Source of the DNA: Wuchereria bancrofti | Taxonomy: Eukaryota; Nematoda; Chromadorea; Rhabditida; Onchocercidae | DNA length: 64,000 bases | Reading direction: 5' to 3' | Assembly: GCA_005281725.1 (NCBI GenBank) | Contig: SSBO01000004.1 | Location: 372,001-436,000, forward strand | In this document: one piece after another, positions 39,946-54,900 of the stretch | Numbering within the stretch: position 1 is the stretch's first letter | Layout of the letters: each line of letters opens with the position of its first letter | Position numbers and translations under genes: made by a program | The notes under the pieces: model-generated | The model's input: only the letters and a program-made list of their open reading frames with translations | What the model was told of the DNA's origin: nothing | The model's database searches: none

Positions 39946-42900
39946 CTGCATAGGACCGGAACTTCATGCTAATTTTACAGTTCATTTTTGAGAGATAAAC
40001 ATTGTATTTGTTTCATTATAAAGCAGCACTTGCTATATTATTACTAATCTAAACGAACAATTTAGTCATTTAAACAAATATTATGATTACAAATATTAAT
40101 GATTAATTTTATCAAAATTTATCGTAACTAATTTTCATGCTTTTGTACTATTATTAAAAATAAGCTTGCAAATATTTCACAAAGAAAATTATAAGCAGTT
40201 TTCAAATTAAATATTTGCACATTCGAAATAAAAATATCATAACGATTTCAATTTGAATTATCAAAACCGTTTCAATTATTCTTTTAAGTAACTGATAAAA
40301 TGATCTAATTTGTTAGCTTTCGTAGAATTTACAATAATATGTTAGTAGACAAATTGCATTTTCCAATAAATGAACATTTTACCATTTCCTCATTAACAAG
40401 GCATTTCTGGCGAAAAAGAAATTACAATTTCACATCTTTTTTTTCTTGGTTTCATTTTTTTCTCCTAAAATTTTTTTCATTAACGCAACTTTTTTCTGAA
40501 AAGGAAAAAAACAACAATAAATGGATATAATTGAAAGACTAATCATTATGTTGAACAAATAACAATATTAATAAACAAAAAATTTATAAAAAAAAAATAT
40601 ATTATGTTAAAACTTTAGAACTGGAACACATAATTCTTCCTTTTTTAAAAAAGCAAAAAATTTCACAGCAAGAAATGGAAAACATCGAGAACTAATTAGA
40701 GAAATAATTTTTAGCAAAGATTATATTAAAAAAATTTTTCTTAAAGTATTTTTTTCGTTTCTTAAATAAATTATCTCACATTTGCTATAACAACAATTAA
40801 TGCAAAGTTAACAAAAATAAAATGTCTTTTGTCAAGTGACAATACTTAATGTAGCAAATTCATAAAATAATTTTATTACTACTTTATTATAAATGAAATA
40901 AAATAAAAGTGTCATAATGGTCAGTGATACAAAAATCGAAAATTATTTTACAACAATTACGAATTAACACTAAATATAATTGCAAATGTTACGTCATTTA
41001 GTAGGACGGAAGAAAGAAAAGTTTATACGTTAACTAATCATATTTGTTATTGCAAAATATATTTGTTTGTTTGCAAGAGTTTAATAACAACCACTTTTAA
41101 TGTTTCATTTCATATTTAAATTTTATGATGAATTATTGAAAGTTTAATTTGTACAAGAGAAACAAGTGTTTCCTCATCATTTTGATCAGGAATAATCAGC
41201 AAATCCAAAATTTTTTCAAAATATCTGAAATATTTCAGGACAAAAATTTTTTGCAATTCTTTTTATTTGCAAAAAAACAGCAGAAAAAAAAAGGAATTGA
41301 TTACATTTAGAAACTTAATAGAATATGTTGTTTAAGCAGTAAACATGACAAATGCTTTTGCTTTTTTATCGTACCATAAAATTACTTGAAAATTACAAAG
41401 TAAAGAAATGTTAGCAGAGATTTGAAGAAAATAAAATTTGCACAAATATGAATTTCTGGATAACACTAAACCAATTTCTGAAACATGCATATAAATATGG
41501 AATTTAATGAAAGTTAAATAGAGCAAAAAGTAATTAAATGTTTAATGCTATACCAATCAATTATAAAGAATTTGATCTGATTGAGTGGAATTAAAAAGCG
41601 GTAAATGTTTAATGGTTTATTCAATGCACATTTTAAGTTAAAAATTTAGTTCATTTTTTGAATTGTGTAATAAATACTAAAAAAACACACAAACTGCATC
41701 GATGATTTGTGGTTAGTAATGTTTATTTGAAATTTAAACGGAAGATGAGGGATTTTTTAAAGTCCCAAGTACTTCTCAAGCAACTCAAGTACCAATTGAG
41801 TGTTTGCTATTGAGTGTTTAGAATTTTTTCCGTTTTTTTCTCCTTTGAATTTTATCGAAGTTTTTTACTTTCAATGCATAATCTTGATTTTAATTTTGAC
41901 TGTTCAATATTTTTAGCTTATAATTAACAAAAAATATTTAAAAGTGTTAGTGCATATATTGGGAGAAAATAACATTTAAATTGATTTTTGCTTCACGAAT
42001 GTGTCAAGAAAAGATTTCAATAAATTTCAAAGTTCAGTAAATGTTTTGCAGTAGTTAAAAATTTAGCAAACATTTGAGATAATTTGCCGTAATTATCTAA
42101 TCAGTGCTGTATTTTCACTAATGTTACTGAAACAATTTAATGTAACTTAGATGCAAATAATTTTTCAAGCAATTAACTTCTTAATGATCATTACTTTTCT
42201 TATTTTTTTCACAGCTGTAAAATCCTTGTCTAGTTCATATGAGTGCGAAATTGAATAAATGATTTTAATATCGTTGTTGTTCAAATCACATTTCAAATGT
42301 TAAATCACTTTTAAAAAATGAAAATTTTAACTATTTTTTCGAATTATGATTTGTTATTTAAAATATATGAATTAAAGGCATTCGACCAATTTTTGTTTTT
42401 TTTTTTGTTTTTTTTTTTGGTATTAATGGTATGATAGGATTATAAGTGAAATTTTAAACTTCTCTTACGTCATCTATTTAAATTAAACGAATTATTTTAA
42501 TCTGAAATGTTTACATTTTAAGAATTAATTGTATTGCCCAGTATTTTTGCATACAATTATTTAAAATATTTTTAAATACATTTAATGTTGCATTTGCTGT
42601 CTTCAACATTTTCCATTTTTTTTTATTTTGACAAAAATCTTATCTTTGTATTATTTAAATATTTAATGATTTGATAATAAAAGCAAAAAAAGAAAAAAGC
42701 CCATTTATTTAAAAAATTGAGAAAATTTTGTGTTGAAATAATAATTTTCTAAAATAAAAAATTTTTGTTAAACCTCGTTTAATTACATTGACGAAGAAAT
42801 CTTTTTTCAACAAAAAAATAATAAGAAGGATTTTTTTTTCAAAAAATATTATTTTAACAATAAAACTTTTAATTTTTCTTAACTATTGATGACAGATGTT

Positions 42901-45900
42901 TGTAAGCAATGGTTAGAAAAATGATAGATAATGTTTTGAAGCAAAATATTGCTTATATTTTCGCATACGTTGGGAAGAAGAAAAAAAAGAATTTGTTACT
43001 AAGTTTGTCGTTGTATCTCTTGGGAAAATATATGATTGTGATAAACATGTAAATTTATGAAAGTGAGAGATCAGTCAAAAGAAAATTTAAAAAAGAAAAA
43101 ATTATTTTCAATTCATCGTTTTTCTATTTCTCTTTTTCTTTTCATCAATAAAAAATCAATAAAAAAAGTGGTGTAAAAGTAAAAAATGAGTTAAAAATCA
43201 TTATCTGTTTATTTATTTTGCATATTTCATTAATAATATATAATATATTTATGAAAACAAAAATGTTCTTTTTTTAAAAAAAATTTCCAAAAAGAATGGA
43301 AAAAACGATGAAAAGAAATTATTATACTGCAAATTTCTAGAATGATTATTTTCAAAAAAAAANAAAAAAAAACTGTGGAAAAGCAAAGAGAAAATTTTTT
43401 TAGCTGATATTAAAATATTAATTAAACAGTTTTAAAATTAATATCAATCAATAATATTTATGTTTTAACATTGTATGCTATATTAAATTTTCATTTAATA
43501 CAGTAATCAAACAAAAATATTTGTTTAAAAAAAAATAAACGAAAAAGGGATGGGCTTGTTGAAAAAGTTGTATTAATGCGCATAGATGAAAAGAAAGAAG
43601 TGCAAATGGAAAAGTGAATTAGAAAGGATGGGTGGATCCTCATTTTCGATCATCGTCTAAAATATCACTACTAAACCAATTTAACTTTTCAGTTAAGTGA
43701 ATCGAACGATAATGCAAAAATATATGCTTCCCTTTTATTTTAATTTTAAATTTCAGTTTCAATATTGCAAATTGCATAATTTTTATAGCAATGTTTATTC
43801 TATGTAACTTTAAACATTTGCATTCTTATTTAGCAAGATTCCTGCATAATGTATTATAAATTTTTTTTCTAAAAATTCAATTAATAAAATAATTTTCTTG
43901 AAAAATTTTCGTAATTTACCCAAAATTTCTCAACATGAAGATTTATTATCTTATAAAAAAAAGAAAAGACGAAGCAATTTTTATTAATTTTTGTTAATTT
44001 AGTTGGAAATAAATTTCTGACTAAGTGGTAAAATTTTTATTATAAAAATTTTTTAAAAATATAAGTTTTGTAATAATTTAAAAGAAAAAATAAAAATTTT
44101 TATGGTATGATTTTTTATGGCATTTGCTTTAAATTTTTGCAAAAAAGTGATGATTTGGATTTGAAAAATGTTTTATTTGAGTCAACAATTTCATCAGTTT
44201 TCTATTTTTACTTTTTATTATTCAGAAAAGCATTATGACAAATAGTAACTAACAACTATAGTTTTTTTTTTAAATATGAATTTGCTGTGTCAAATTTTGA
44301 ATACTAAAATTTTTTAATTTTCAATTTTTTTTATGTCGCAAATGTTTTATTTTAATTTTTATTTAATTAATTTGCTTGCAAAAATGTTAATAAATCGCTA
44401 AAGGCTGATTACATATTCGCTGATAGTATTGCTACAGCAATTTTAGTAAAATTGATTGTGATAACTTAGTTTGAATTACATCTCATCCAATTAATATCAT
44501 TCATTAATTTAAATAGATTTAAATTTAAAATTTAAATTCATTAATTTCTCATTCTTTTATTGCAATGTGGAAAAAAATAGGAAATTTTATCAAAGATTTA
44601 TTTTTTAGAAATGAAAAGAAATCATTTCCAATTAATGCCTTATCAATGAGTATTAAATTAGGCTTAATTAAATTATTACCATTTAATTGCTTCATCGAAA
44701 TGAATGAATTTCTATTTTTTTGTGCGATAATAGTCATTATGAGATAGTTACAAATGATTTTTTACAAATAATTTTCTACTTATTACATTTTTTGAATTAA
44801 ATTTGTCAAATTATAAAATGAATAGCCGCTTTTGTTGTTAGAAGAAATATTTTATTCAAATAATTTTTAAGTGTTTTTTCTCCATTTTTAGTGAGAGCTA
44901 AAAAATATCGACTTAATTATTTAACAAAAAAAAAGAATATTTTAATATCAATTTTAAATTATTAAGTTTGTTGGAAAATTTTATTCAATAAGTATTTCTT
45001 TGCACAAATAATAATTCAATCCTATTGTTGTTTTCAACTTTAAATTGCATTGAAGTAAATTTTTGCCATTCAAAAAAGTTTTTTTTTAATATTTGATTTG
45101 TGATGCTTGAAATCTTCACAATTGACAATTTCATAAAGTTTCAACTGTTGTGTAAATTTAATTTACTTATTTTTTCCGTTTGGTTTAATAATAAAGTTTT
45201 TTCTGTGTAAATTGGTTAATTTATGATAAAAGTACACTTAGATAGTTATCAGAGTATCATGAACTTATCAAATTATCAGAAAGCTCTGATGAAGTAATTA
45301 TCATAAAACAAATAGGATTTGAAGTTAACTACAAAAATGATTTATTCTTCTGTAGTAATACACGGGAAAATGTGACAGAAATTGATTAGAGCTATCATTT
45401 TGGCAAGGATTTATTTGAGAGACATTGCGGAAGAGATAGAGAGAAAGAGACAGGGAGAGAGAGAGGGAAAAGAAAATGATCAGCAGTAACAATGATAATA
45501 ATATGGGATGGATATCGTGCAAGATTGTTTACAACATTTTAAGATATTATATTTCCAAAAATAACTTACAAATTTCCAAAATTTAGAAGTAAAAGTAATT
45601 TACAAGTAAATTTCATCATTAACATTAAATGTTCAGAAATGAATATTAATTATTTTCATTATGTTTCAAATATTTAATTAATGAATATGTTTACATTAAA
45701 CAGTTACTTCAGTTATTAAAATTACTTCAGTTATTCCAAAATATTTCTGTTATACAAAAATATCGTCATCATTTCAGCATATTTCTACATATAACAAAAT
45801 TATATTATTATTACTACTAAGCAAATTGTAATTAGTGTTATAATAATAATTATTTATTATTATTATTGTAATCAAATTTATTATTACTATTTCAATTATC

Positions 45901-46788
45901 ATTATAAGAATGATAATTATTCGTGTTGCATCATTGTTATTATTATTGCATTATTATTATCCTTATTATTACCATTATTGTCATTGTCATTTATTATTGC
46001 TAATAAATATTGTTTACTAGTGATTACCCGTTAATGTTATAAATTATAATTATTTATTATTTGAAATTTTAGCAATTGCTATGATAATGCAATAAGCAAA
46101 GATAATGCAATATGGGCAAGCAAGCGTAGTTTCTTAATGCATACATTTGATAACTTATTTTTATTCATTTCTTAAAAAATTCAAACAATTCCAAAATACA
46201 TGATCGTCATTTTTTTTTTTCATAGTAGCATAAGTAAATTGATTATTAAGTTAACCATTAAGTAGCTATTGAAATAGGTTAGATTTAATTAAGTGATTAC
46301 TGATAATTGATATTTATATATTAATCCTCGACATATACTAACTATGAATTAGAAACGTTCATCGAAACTTTAACATCTCTATATACATAAGCTTATGATA
46401 ATTATAGAAATGGTTAATATTGATTTAAAAAAAAATCGTTTACTAAAATTTAAGCAAACATATAAGTTATTGGTCAACTTTCTTTTTCATTTTGGTTTCT
46501 TATCAAGACTAATTATTGTTTAACATATTAATCTTTATAAAATTAAGCTAATTTCTTTTTCCTTTGACTATTTTGTCAAATGTATGCTTAATTAGTTTAT
46601 TTGATTAGCACTTAGCAATCTATAAAATTCAATTAGTTAAATTCAAAATCTCGACCAAATTTAATTACCAAAATATTAAACTTCATTTTTTTTTCTGTTT
46701 TTGTTTTTGCTTTTAATTTTTTTATTTTAAATTGTCAATTTTTATATGCGATCTATCAGTGAAAGGTGTATAAATATATTAGGAAGTT

Positions 46789-49700
46789 ATGGAAAACAGT
46801 GATGAGCAACTACCATTCTGTAGTATTTGCTTGGGTTCATCTGATTCACGGTATATCGTAAGTTTAATATTATATTGACTTAATTGACTAATTGATACAA
46901 TTCGATTCGTTCCTTTTTAGATATTACTAAAAATTTATTTTTTCTTACTTTTTAGAAGTTTATTTCTTATTAATTTATTATTTTAATTTCAATTAGCTTC
47001 TTACATTTTTACTTAAATTACATTCCACTATATTTTCTTTTTTGCTAGTTCAAAAAAATTTTTTTCTTTTGTAAAATTTTTCATTTTTTTAGCAAAAAAA
47101 ATTTCAGATTAATTGTTTACATATCATTTGGCGTTAATTATTTCTTATTATTAATATGTAGTGTAGGATAAACAAGAAAAAAAAGATGGATAAATAAATT
47201 TATTTTCTTGTTTTAAATTTAGATCAATCAAGACAAAAGAAAACAAACAAACAAAAGGAAAATAAATTTGAAGCTAATGAAAAAGATTTTAATATTGCAG
47301 AAATACAATTTGGTGGTATCAGGTGTAATATTACCAATAATTGGTTTAATTGGAATTGTTGGAAATATTCTAGTTATGGTTGTTTATGGAAGTATCGAGC
47401 AACGAAGGTATTCAACAAATGTTTATTTAGCTGCTTTAGCATTAAGTGATTTTTGTATGATATGCACAGCAATTATTCTATATGGTTTAGAAGCATGGAG
47501 GCATCATGGACCAACAGGTAAACAATTTCAGGTATATTAATATATACATGTATTAATGAATAATTCATAATTTGAATAAAATTAAATTTTATACCCATAC
47601 ATAAACTTTAACATAAATAAATTCATTAAATAATATAGAATTGATTTTTAAATATTAAATATTGTAAAAATCAATATAAAAGTGATTAATAATATTTAAA
47701 AATTATTTTTTAAAGAAAAATTTTAATTTTTTGATATTTTATTAATTGATTAAATGTAAAAGAAAACAAATTGTTTTATTTTTAATCTTTTTTTTTGTTG
47801 TAAATTGTTCTTTATTTATTGCCATTTTGTGCTTTTTCAAATTGTTCTATTGTATAAAAAATTTTGAATAAATCATTAAAAGTTTGTATTTAAGAATTTT
47901 TTATTTAAAATTTAAAAATGAATAATTGTTACAATTTGAGCAATTAATATTTACAGCTTTGGCAACTGTTTACGGTAAAAGTGCAGAATTTGTTTTTCCA
48001 ATCAGTACTATCCTACAAACTACTTCCGTTTATTTTTGTGTTGCTGCAGCGGCTGATTTTTTTGTTCGAATTGTTTTATCGGCGCGAATTAGAGATAAAA
48101 TTTGTACGCCAAGGTGAATGTATTAGCGTATATATCAAAAATTTAAAGAATTATTAAAATTTTTCTAATAATCATTGCTCAGTTAGTTTAAAATTGCATT
48201 TGGATTATTAGATAAGTATTGTTTTATTTTTGGATTAAACATTTTCGTTTTTTCATTTGTTTTAAATCTTTTACTGTCATAATCGTATTTTATGGTGTAA
48301 ATGAATGAATTGAAAATTTTAAAGAAAATGTTAAAAGTTTTTAGTTTGAGCTTCAAAACCTTAACTTCCAAGTATTTTATTTTGCTTTTTGATAAATTAT
48401 GGTTTTAAAAAAAATTCGTTGTTTTTATTTTTTTCTTTTATTTGAAGACTAAATTGTTTGATTTCGATAAAAACAAGTAGCTACTTAATGACTGCATTGT
48501 ATTATTTAAAATAAAATTCAGAAGATATGAGAATTAAAATTAATATGTATTAATTTTTTTTTAAAAAAATAGGCAGAAAACAAACTACTAATTAAAAAAT
48601 TTATTAATTGTTCGAAGCAAAAGTCAAATTTTAATCAGTTTAGCACAGTTATAAAATTAAAAATTTACCTAATTTATCAAATATTTGAAGGTCAAAATTT
48701 AGAAGACATGAAAAAATTAGAAATGATAGATAAATTCTATCACTTTCTCTTTTTTTAAAAATATTAATAAAAAATTCAGTTATACAAAAAGTATATGCAT
48801 ATATTTTTGAAATTTTAACAACCGATGAATTAGAGTGCAAAAATATGTCAATGAGAAGCTCATATATGTTGATTAATTAATTAAAATTTAATAAAAACCA
48901 TATTTAGCTCATCTATTTAAATTGATTTAAATCAATAATCTTTAAACAAAAAACCTTTTTTTTTCTCTCGAAAATTTCGCTTAGAGCTATTATTTATGTT
49001 GATTTTTAGAGAAAGAACCAATTTTGATACCAATGCTATTATTCATGCATCCTGAAAGCATCGAAATAGCGTTAAATTTAATTTTCACAAAAATTGTATT
49101 ATTCAGATTATATTTATTACATTCGTTTCTAATCTCTTTTTTCTCTCACTCTCTTTTATTCTCCTTTCTTTCCAACTCTTTTTTTCTCTTTAATTTTGCA
49201 ATTTATGAAAAAGTAAAATTCTCTCAGACATTTGTCTTTCATGACAAAGCATGAAAGAAAAATTGCGAAAGTTTTGCTAAAAATATTCATTTCCCTTTTT
49301 TTGTTTTGTTTTTTATAAAGCTTATTTCTTCAATAATCTAATTATTTATCAATCGATTAAATTGGCTTTTAAAAAATTGACAAAATCGATGGAAAAGCAA
49401 AATAAAAAATAGCAAAAATACGACTAAACATTTCGTTCTAATTTAATAAAAAACAAAAGGAAGTGGAAGCATTATCACTTATTAGAAAAATTACAAAAAA
49501 AAAACGACCAAATATTTAATAAGTAGTAGAAAGAAAAAATGACAAAATTTAAGGAGAAAAGAAATACTAATAAAAAAATAGCAATTTGATAACAACTAAT
49601 AACATTTGACAATATTGATAATACTTTAGCAAAAAAATTTGATAAAATTTTAATAACAATGATAAGGAATCAAACAAAAAATTTGATAGAATTTTAATAA

Positions 49701-51668
49701 AACATTTGGTAAAATTTTGATAACAATGACAAACAATCAATGTTATTCGTATTATTATTAATAGCATAACAATGTTATTGTCATTTCAGTGCAAACTTCA
49801 TTAATTTTTTTTTTTGCGCTAAGATTTAAGTTAATAAAAATAAAAAAATACTTAAAAGATTAGATTAACTAATCATTTTATGCTTTATCTTTATGTTATT
49901 GTTAATTATGATAGAAATGATAAATTGGTAGAATTTTACAGATTTGCACGCTTATCAGTCTTATCAATTGCAATCATATCATTATTGTACAATGTACCAC
50001 ATTTTTTTGAATTAAGAACAATTGACTGCATTGATGAAATACGAAACAATACCTTATCAGTGCAAGTTTGTCCTACTGGTATGATAATAATATTTATTTA
50101 ATTATGTTTCAATTACAACAATTATTAATTATAGTATTTAAAAATTTATTAATGCAAGTAAGTATTTTTTAAAAAATGTTGTATTTTTTAAATATTTTAA
50201 ATTATTTTCAAAAAGTTGCATCATTTTAAGTGTAAATAAAATTTCTTGGATTGAAATTTTCTTTTTGATCATTAAATAATTGCAGATTTTTCAACGAAAA
50301 AGGCCAAAAAATGCATAATTATAGCCTTTTTTTGATTTTTTTTTTTAATTCTACAAAGTTTAAATTTTGCTTTTTTTTTTAAATTTTTGTGGAATTTAAT
50401 TTGAAGAACTTCGAAATAATGCATCATATTATCAATTATATTATACCTATATGTATACAATATTTATGGCTGTTGGACCACTTCTACTTATCGTTATTCT
50501 TAATGTATTAGTTGTTCGAGCTGTACTCAAAAATGGTACTTCAGGTAAAAAATTTTTTAAATTTAAAAAATTTTACTCATTCTATTATCTTTCATCGTTT
50601 TTTTAAGAAACAAAAGACATAAATCATTTTTAACTTAGATAATATATCATTAGTAACAGTTTGTAGAAAATAAACATTTATCAATATTAGACAATAACGA
50701 TGCAATAATTTAAAAAAGCAAAAAAAATAATAAACTAGAAATTATCACTTTGATATATAACTTTACTATAATAAGCATTTCTTTTCGATTAATAAATTAA
50801 AATTTTTTTGCAACAATTTATTAATTAATTTAATTGTATCACTCTATATTTGCACATGTTATTATCCATAATTTAATAAATAATTAAAAAATGTATATTA
50901 TTAATTAATTCCAGATGATTCCGATACGATTAGTCTTATATTGGTCGTTTTTATGTTTATCTTTTGCAATTCAGCTGCTCTTTTGGTTAATTTTGTTGAA
51001 ATGGTCTTTGCTGAAAAGGTATTCAAATTTATTCAATGTTATAACTTTTTCCTCCTATTTTTCTTTAAAAAAAAGGAGAAAGAGAAAAATATCTTAATTG
51101 AACAATCAGAATTTAATCAATAATTTAATAATTTTATCCATTTGATATATTATGCATTTGTTTATTGCCAATAATCTCAGTATTTAAGTCCACTATTTAT
51201 TAAAATTTAGTCAAAAGATTTTATTCCTCAAACATTATAATTTTTGTAACAAATGAAACAATGAAAAAAACGATAAAAAAGAATTAAAAAAAAAAACTTT
51301 TCAAAAAAATTTAATTTAGTGTAAGAAAAATTAACATTTTTTGTCTTAATTCTTTTGGAAAAGTGGTGTGACTATTTTTTTAAACTAATTTTTCTTAAAT
51401 TAAAATTAGTTAATTTTTTATTTTCAAGTTTATTTTTTCTTTTGAACACTTTGAGAAAAATTAATGAAAAGGAAAAAAGCTATTTTAGGTTTATCATTTA
51501 TTGGTATATTTGGTTGACATGTCTAATTTACTGGTAGTTATCAATTGTACCGGCAATTTCTTCTGCTATTTATTCTTTGGTGCAAGCTTCAGACGTACAC
51601 TTCGAAAAATTCTTATTGGACGATCAAACCAATTTTATTTAGACTCATTTACTGGCTATCATCAATAA
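46789..51668 (+). CDS. Rhodopsin-family peptide GPCR (FMRFamide-receptor-like), 7 exons
   Basis: Exons 46789-46857, 47301-47517, 47957-48113, 49942-50078, 50407-50544, 50915-51018 and 51489-51668 join in phase to give 333 aa with seven hydrophobic segments. TM1 has GNILVMVVYG, TM2 LAALALSDF, TM3 SVYFCVAAAADFFVRIVLSA, TM4 LSIAIISLLYNVPHFFE, TM5 YTIFMAVGPLLLIVILNVLV, TM6 ILVVFMFIFCNSAALLVNFV, and TM7 LLVVINCTGNFFCYLFFG. ECL2 contains Cys residues able to bond the TM3 region. The SLLYNVPHFFE and YYTYMYTIFMAVGP segments resemble nematode FMRFamide-related-peptide receptors, so a neuropeptide ligand is likely, but the ligand is unknown. DRY is DFF (129-131) and NPxxY is NFFCY (297-301). The N terminus is short (about 26 aa), lacks a signal peptide, and the C tail is about 28 aa. 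The first ATG and exon 1 are the least certain parts. Plasma membrane. Confidence 0.85.
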
Positions 51669-51773
51669 TTAAATTTCAAAGTGCTATCATCAATTTTAGG
51701 CTTAGTAAGTTATCGAAGCAAAACGGAAAGAAGGAAAGAATAAAGGAAGATTGTGAGGAAGAAAAAGATGAAA

Positions 51774-51993
51774 AATGAATGAAGATAGGAAGAAATTATA
51801 TTTATTATTTATCTTTTAAATTCAATTCGTTTCAATTTATTTCATTTCAAATCATTTCATTTCATTTCTTATTCTGTTGCTCATTTTGCATCGTCATTCA
51901 GAGATAGCGAAAAAGAATGAAGACTTAGGAAGAAATAATGTTTATTATTTTTCTTTTAAATTCAATTCATTTCATTTCATTTTTTATTCGCTT
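51774..51993. repeat. Tandem duplication with 138-bp spacing
   Basis: AATGAAGATAGGAAGAAATTAT...TTTTAAATTCAATTCGTTTC at 51774 recurs from 51912 with minor changes; both are followed by CATTTCATTTC-rich sequence. It starts about 105 bases after the GPCR stop and may lie in its 3' UTR. Confidence 0.7.
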
Positions 51994-54900
51994 CCTTATT
52001 TCATATCATTCATTCGTTCATTCTATCCTTTTCTCTTTTTTCTTCTTTTCCTCTTTTCTTTCACTTTCCATTCTTTTTATTTTACTTTATTTTTAGCTTT
52101 GTTTTCCTTCTTCCTCTTCTACTTTTAGTTTAATTACACAGTCAATTTTCATACTTAATTTCTATGTTCTTTTCAAAAATTTTTTCTTTCACCCTCTTTA
52201 TTTTTTTTTTCTTTTTCCTTTTTTTCTTTTTTTTTTTGTTTAAAGCTCAAATTTCTTTGCAAATTATTCTATTTGCCAGAGATAAATTCATTTTTTTCTT
52301 TGCAAGTAAATATTTTAAATGGAAAAAAGAGTTAATTTTAAGAAATTACAAAATTAAATTTCACTATCTTAAAACTATAGCAAACAAGATTACAATTGAA
52401 TTCACTTATGTGATATGCTGGATGAGTTATTATGAGTTTAGTCTTGCTGAAATAATTCAAAAAAAGAAAAAATAACTAATTAAAATAAATTTATATATCA
52501 TTTATTTATTGGAATGATCAATAAGACCCAATAGATTAACTTACTAAGTAGAAATTTAATGTTTTTTGCTTGACATTTTTTGGGAAATCTATTTGCTCTA
52601 TTATAATATAACTGATAAATGACAATTTTGTTGCAATATGGTATGACATATGAATTTTTGCAAGTAAATATTTAATTGAATTAATTAAGTATTAAATTAA
52701 TATTTCATTTCTTATACAAACAAAAATGTCATCACAAAATGTTTGCTAATGTAATTTGTTAACTGTAATTTCGCATAGTTTAAAAATGAATTACTTTAAT
52801 TATGAAAATTAATTACTATTCACTTGCTATAGTTTGTCTAATCATTCAGGATTATAAATTAATTTTATTTTGCATTGATATTTTTGAAGCATATCACAAG
52901 AATTTGTAAAATTTACAAATTTAGATAAATCTTTTTTTCCCTTTTTTTATTTCGAATAAGAAAAAACGATTATCTAAATATTACTTCTGAATTAAAAAAT
53001 TGCGTTTTTTAATTCAGTTTTTAGTTGAAAAAAATTAATTTTTTTCTTCAATTTTTTCCCTAAAATAAAGAAAGAAGAAAAAGCATTAAAAAAGCATTAT
53101 TAATGTATGAACATTTAAATTTTCGATTGATTTTTCTGCTTCTTACTTTCTTATTCACATAAAATTTCATTGGATTATCTTTATTTCTTCCCTTTTTTCT
53201 TTCAATTTTTAACTTTCTAAATTTGTCGCCTAAACACTTTATGTCCAAAAATCTTTTTCACTCCCTAAAAAAAAAATTATTTGTTTAATTTCAATTTTTT
53301 TTTGCAAAATTGCTGAATAAGTAACAAAGGCAATTTTTTTCGTTTACTTTTGCTAAATATATTGTTGAAATTTCAAAAGAAAATTTATTTTCTTCAATTT
53401 CCACTTTTATTTAATTTGAAAAAAAAATTTCTAAATCGTTTCTATTTAATTTTGTAGCAGCAAAATATCTGCACAAAATTTTTACAATTTGAATTATTCT
53501 AAATTATTTTTGGAAAGGTTTGAAAAGGCTTTAATTTTATAACTTAATAATTAATGAAAATTCCTTTAAAATTTATTAATTAAATCGGAACAGAAATTAA
53601 CTGTTTTCCCGTTTCATGCTTGAATTTTTTTTCAATAACTTACGTTTTGAAATTTTTTAGTAAATATTTAAAAATGAAATTTTATCATGTAATTGTATTG
53701 TTCAAAGTGCCCAATAGTCGGATGCATGTAATAAAATGTATTCCGGTTTTAGGCTTAATTATATACCGGAAATAAATTTTTAATCTTCTTTGATATTAAT
53801 ATTTTAATAAGCCTAATAACTGAGCTTTTAGATTTCATCAATTACAGTTTCTCGTAGTTTTGTATCAGTTTTACATTACTCTATCGCATAAAACGTATAT
53901 TTTGTATTTGAAATAAATGTATCAGTTTTTTTTTTTAATTTTTTAAGTGTTTTGTTCAATTTTAGTCAAATTTTTATTATTGTTTGAAGAATTACTGCTT
54001 ATTGTAATTTTTTTCAATTTGAATTTTGAATTGCTTTCCTTCTTCTTTTCTTTTCTATTTTTTTTTCTGTTTTTTTGAGCTGTGCCTAAAAAATAATTTT
54101 GCTTCACATATACATACATATTTATATAAACAAATATTATCTCACATAAAAGATAAAAAATAATTGATTTTTGATGTTATTTTCACTTTTATCAGATAAT
54201 GGCTGACATTATATTAAGTTAATTAAATATTTATTAATTAAAAAAATTACTCAAATTTAAATACAAATATCTGTAAAGAAATTTCGCCAGGAAAATTAAA
54301 TTAAATATTTTTTAACTAGTTTATAAAAATAACATTTGAAAATGTTATTCAATAAGCTTAAATATAAAAAGTTAAAATTTACTTACATCCATTAATGAAA
54401 TTATGATAAAATGATAAAAGTTCTGTCATTTTTATTTTTCTTTTTTTTTTCACAAAATTTAATTTATTAGTCATTTATGAACATTTAGCATATTTTGAAA
54501 ATTTTTGCTTCGTTAGTCGTTTTCTTTTTCATAATTATCATTTTAGATGAGAAATTGCTTGTTAAACTATTCTAGCTGATAAATAATTGGTAATTAATAA
54601 GTTTGTTTTTAAATGCAATATATTTCTTTATTTATTATGTTTCGTTAAAATTTTTATAAGGCAGATTATGAAGAGAATAGTGATAAACATATGACATTGA
54701 TCATAAAACTAATCATGATAATTATGATATTAGTCATGATAAGAACTAATCAAGCACAAGCGAAAGTTTATTGTCTTTTACGTGACAATCGTATAATTAA
54801 TGTATAATTAGTGAATGATATAATTTAAATAATATTATTGATTAAATAATTTCATATTAATACGTCAACTGTTTGATTACATTTCAATTAAACAATGGAG

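Larger units (their letters stand above)
33925..46788. other. About 12.9 kb without recognisable genes
   Basis: Separates the divergent RPUSD2-like (-) and GPCR (+) genes. Both strands are dense in stops; open frames of 60-110 residues are Phe/Lys/Asn-rich low-complexity frames. It holds (AAT)/(ATT) arrays (about 34165-34290, 36539-36569, 45835-45995), the tandem array at 39735-39945, a 23-base duplication at 37708-37755, a GA-rich tract at 45430-45476 and one undetermined base at 43363. It probably contains the GPCR promoter and could hide unrecognised exons or noncoding RNAs. Confidence 0.5.

Noticed and set aside
39731..39985. 84-residue minus-strand open frame
   Set aside because: Repetitive peptide produced by the tandem array; no start or splice support.
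52164..52475. 103-residue Phe-rich open frame
   Set aside because: Arises from a polypyrimidine tract; low complexity, no family features.
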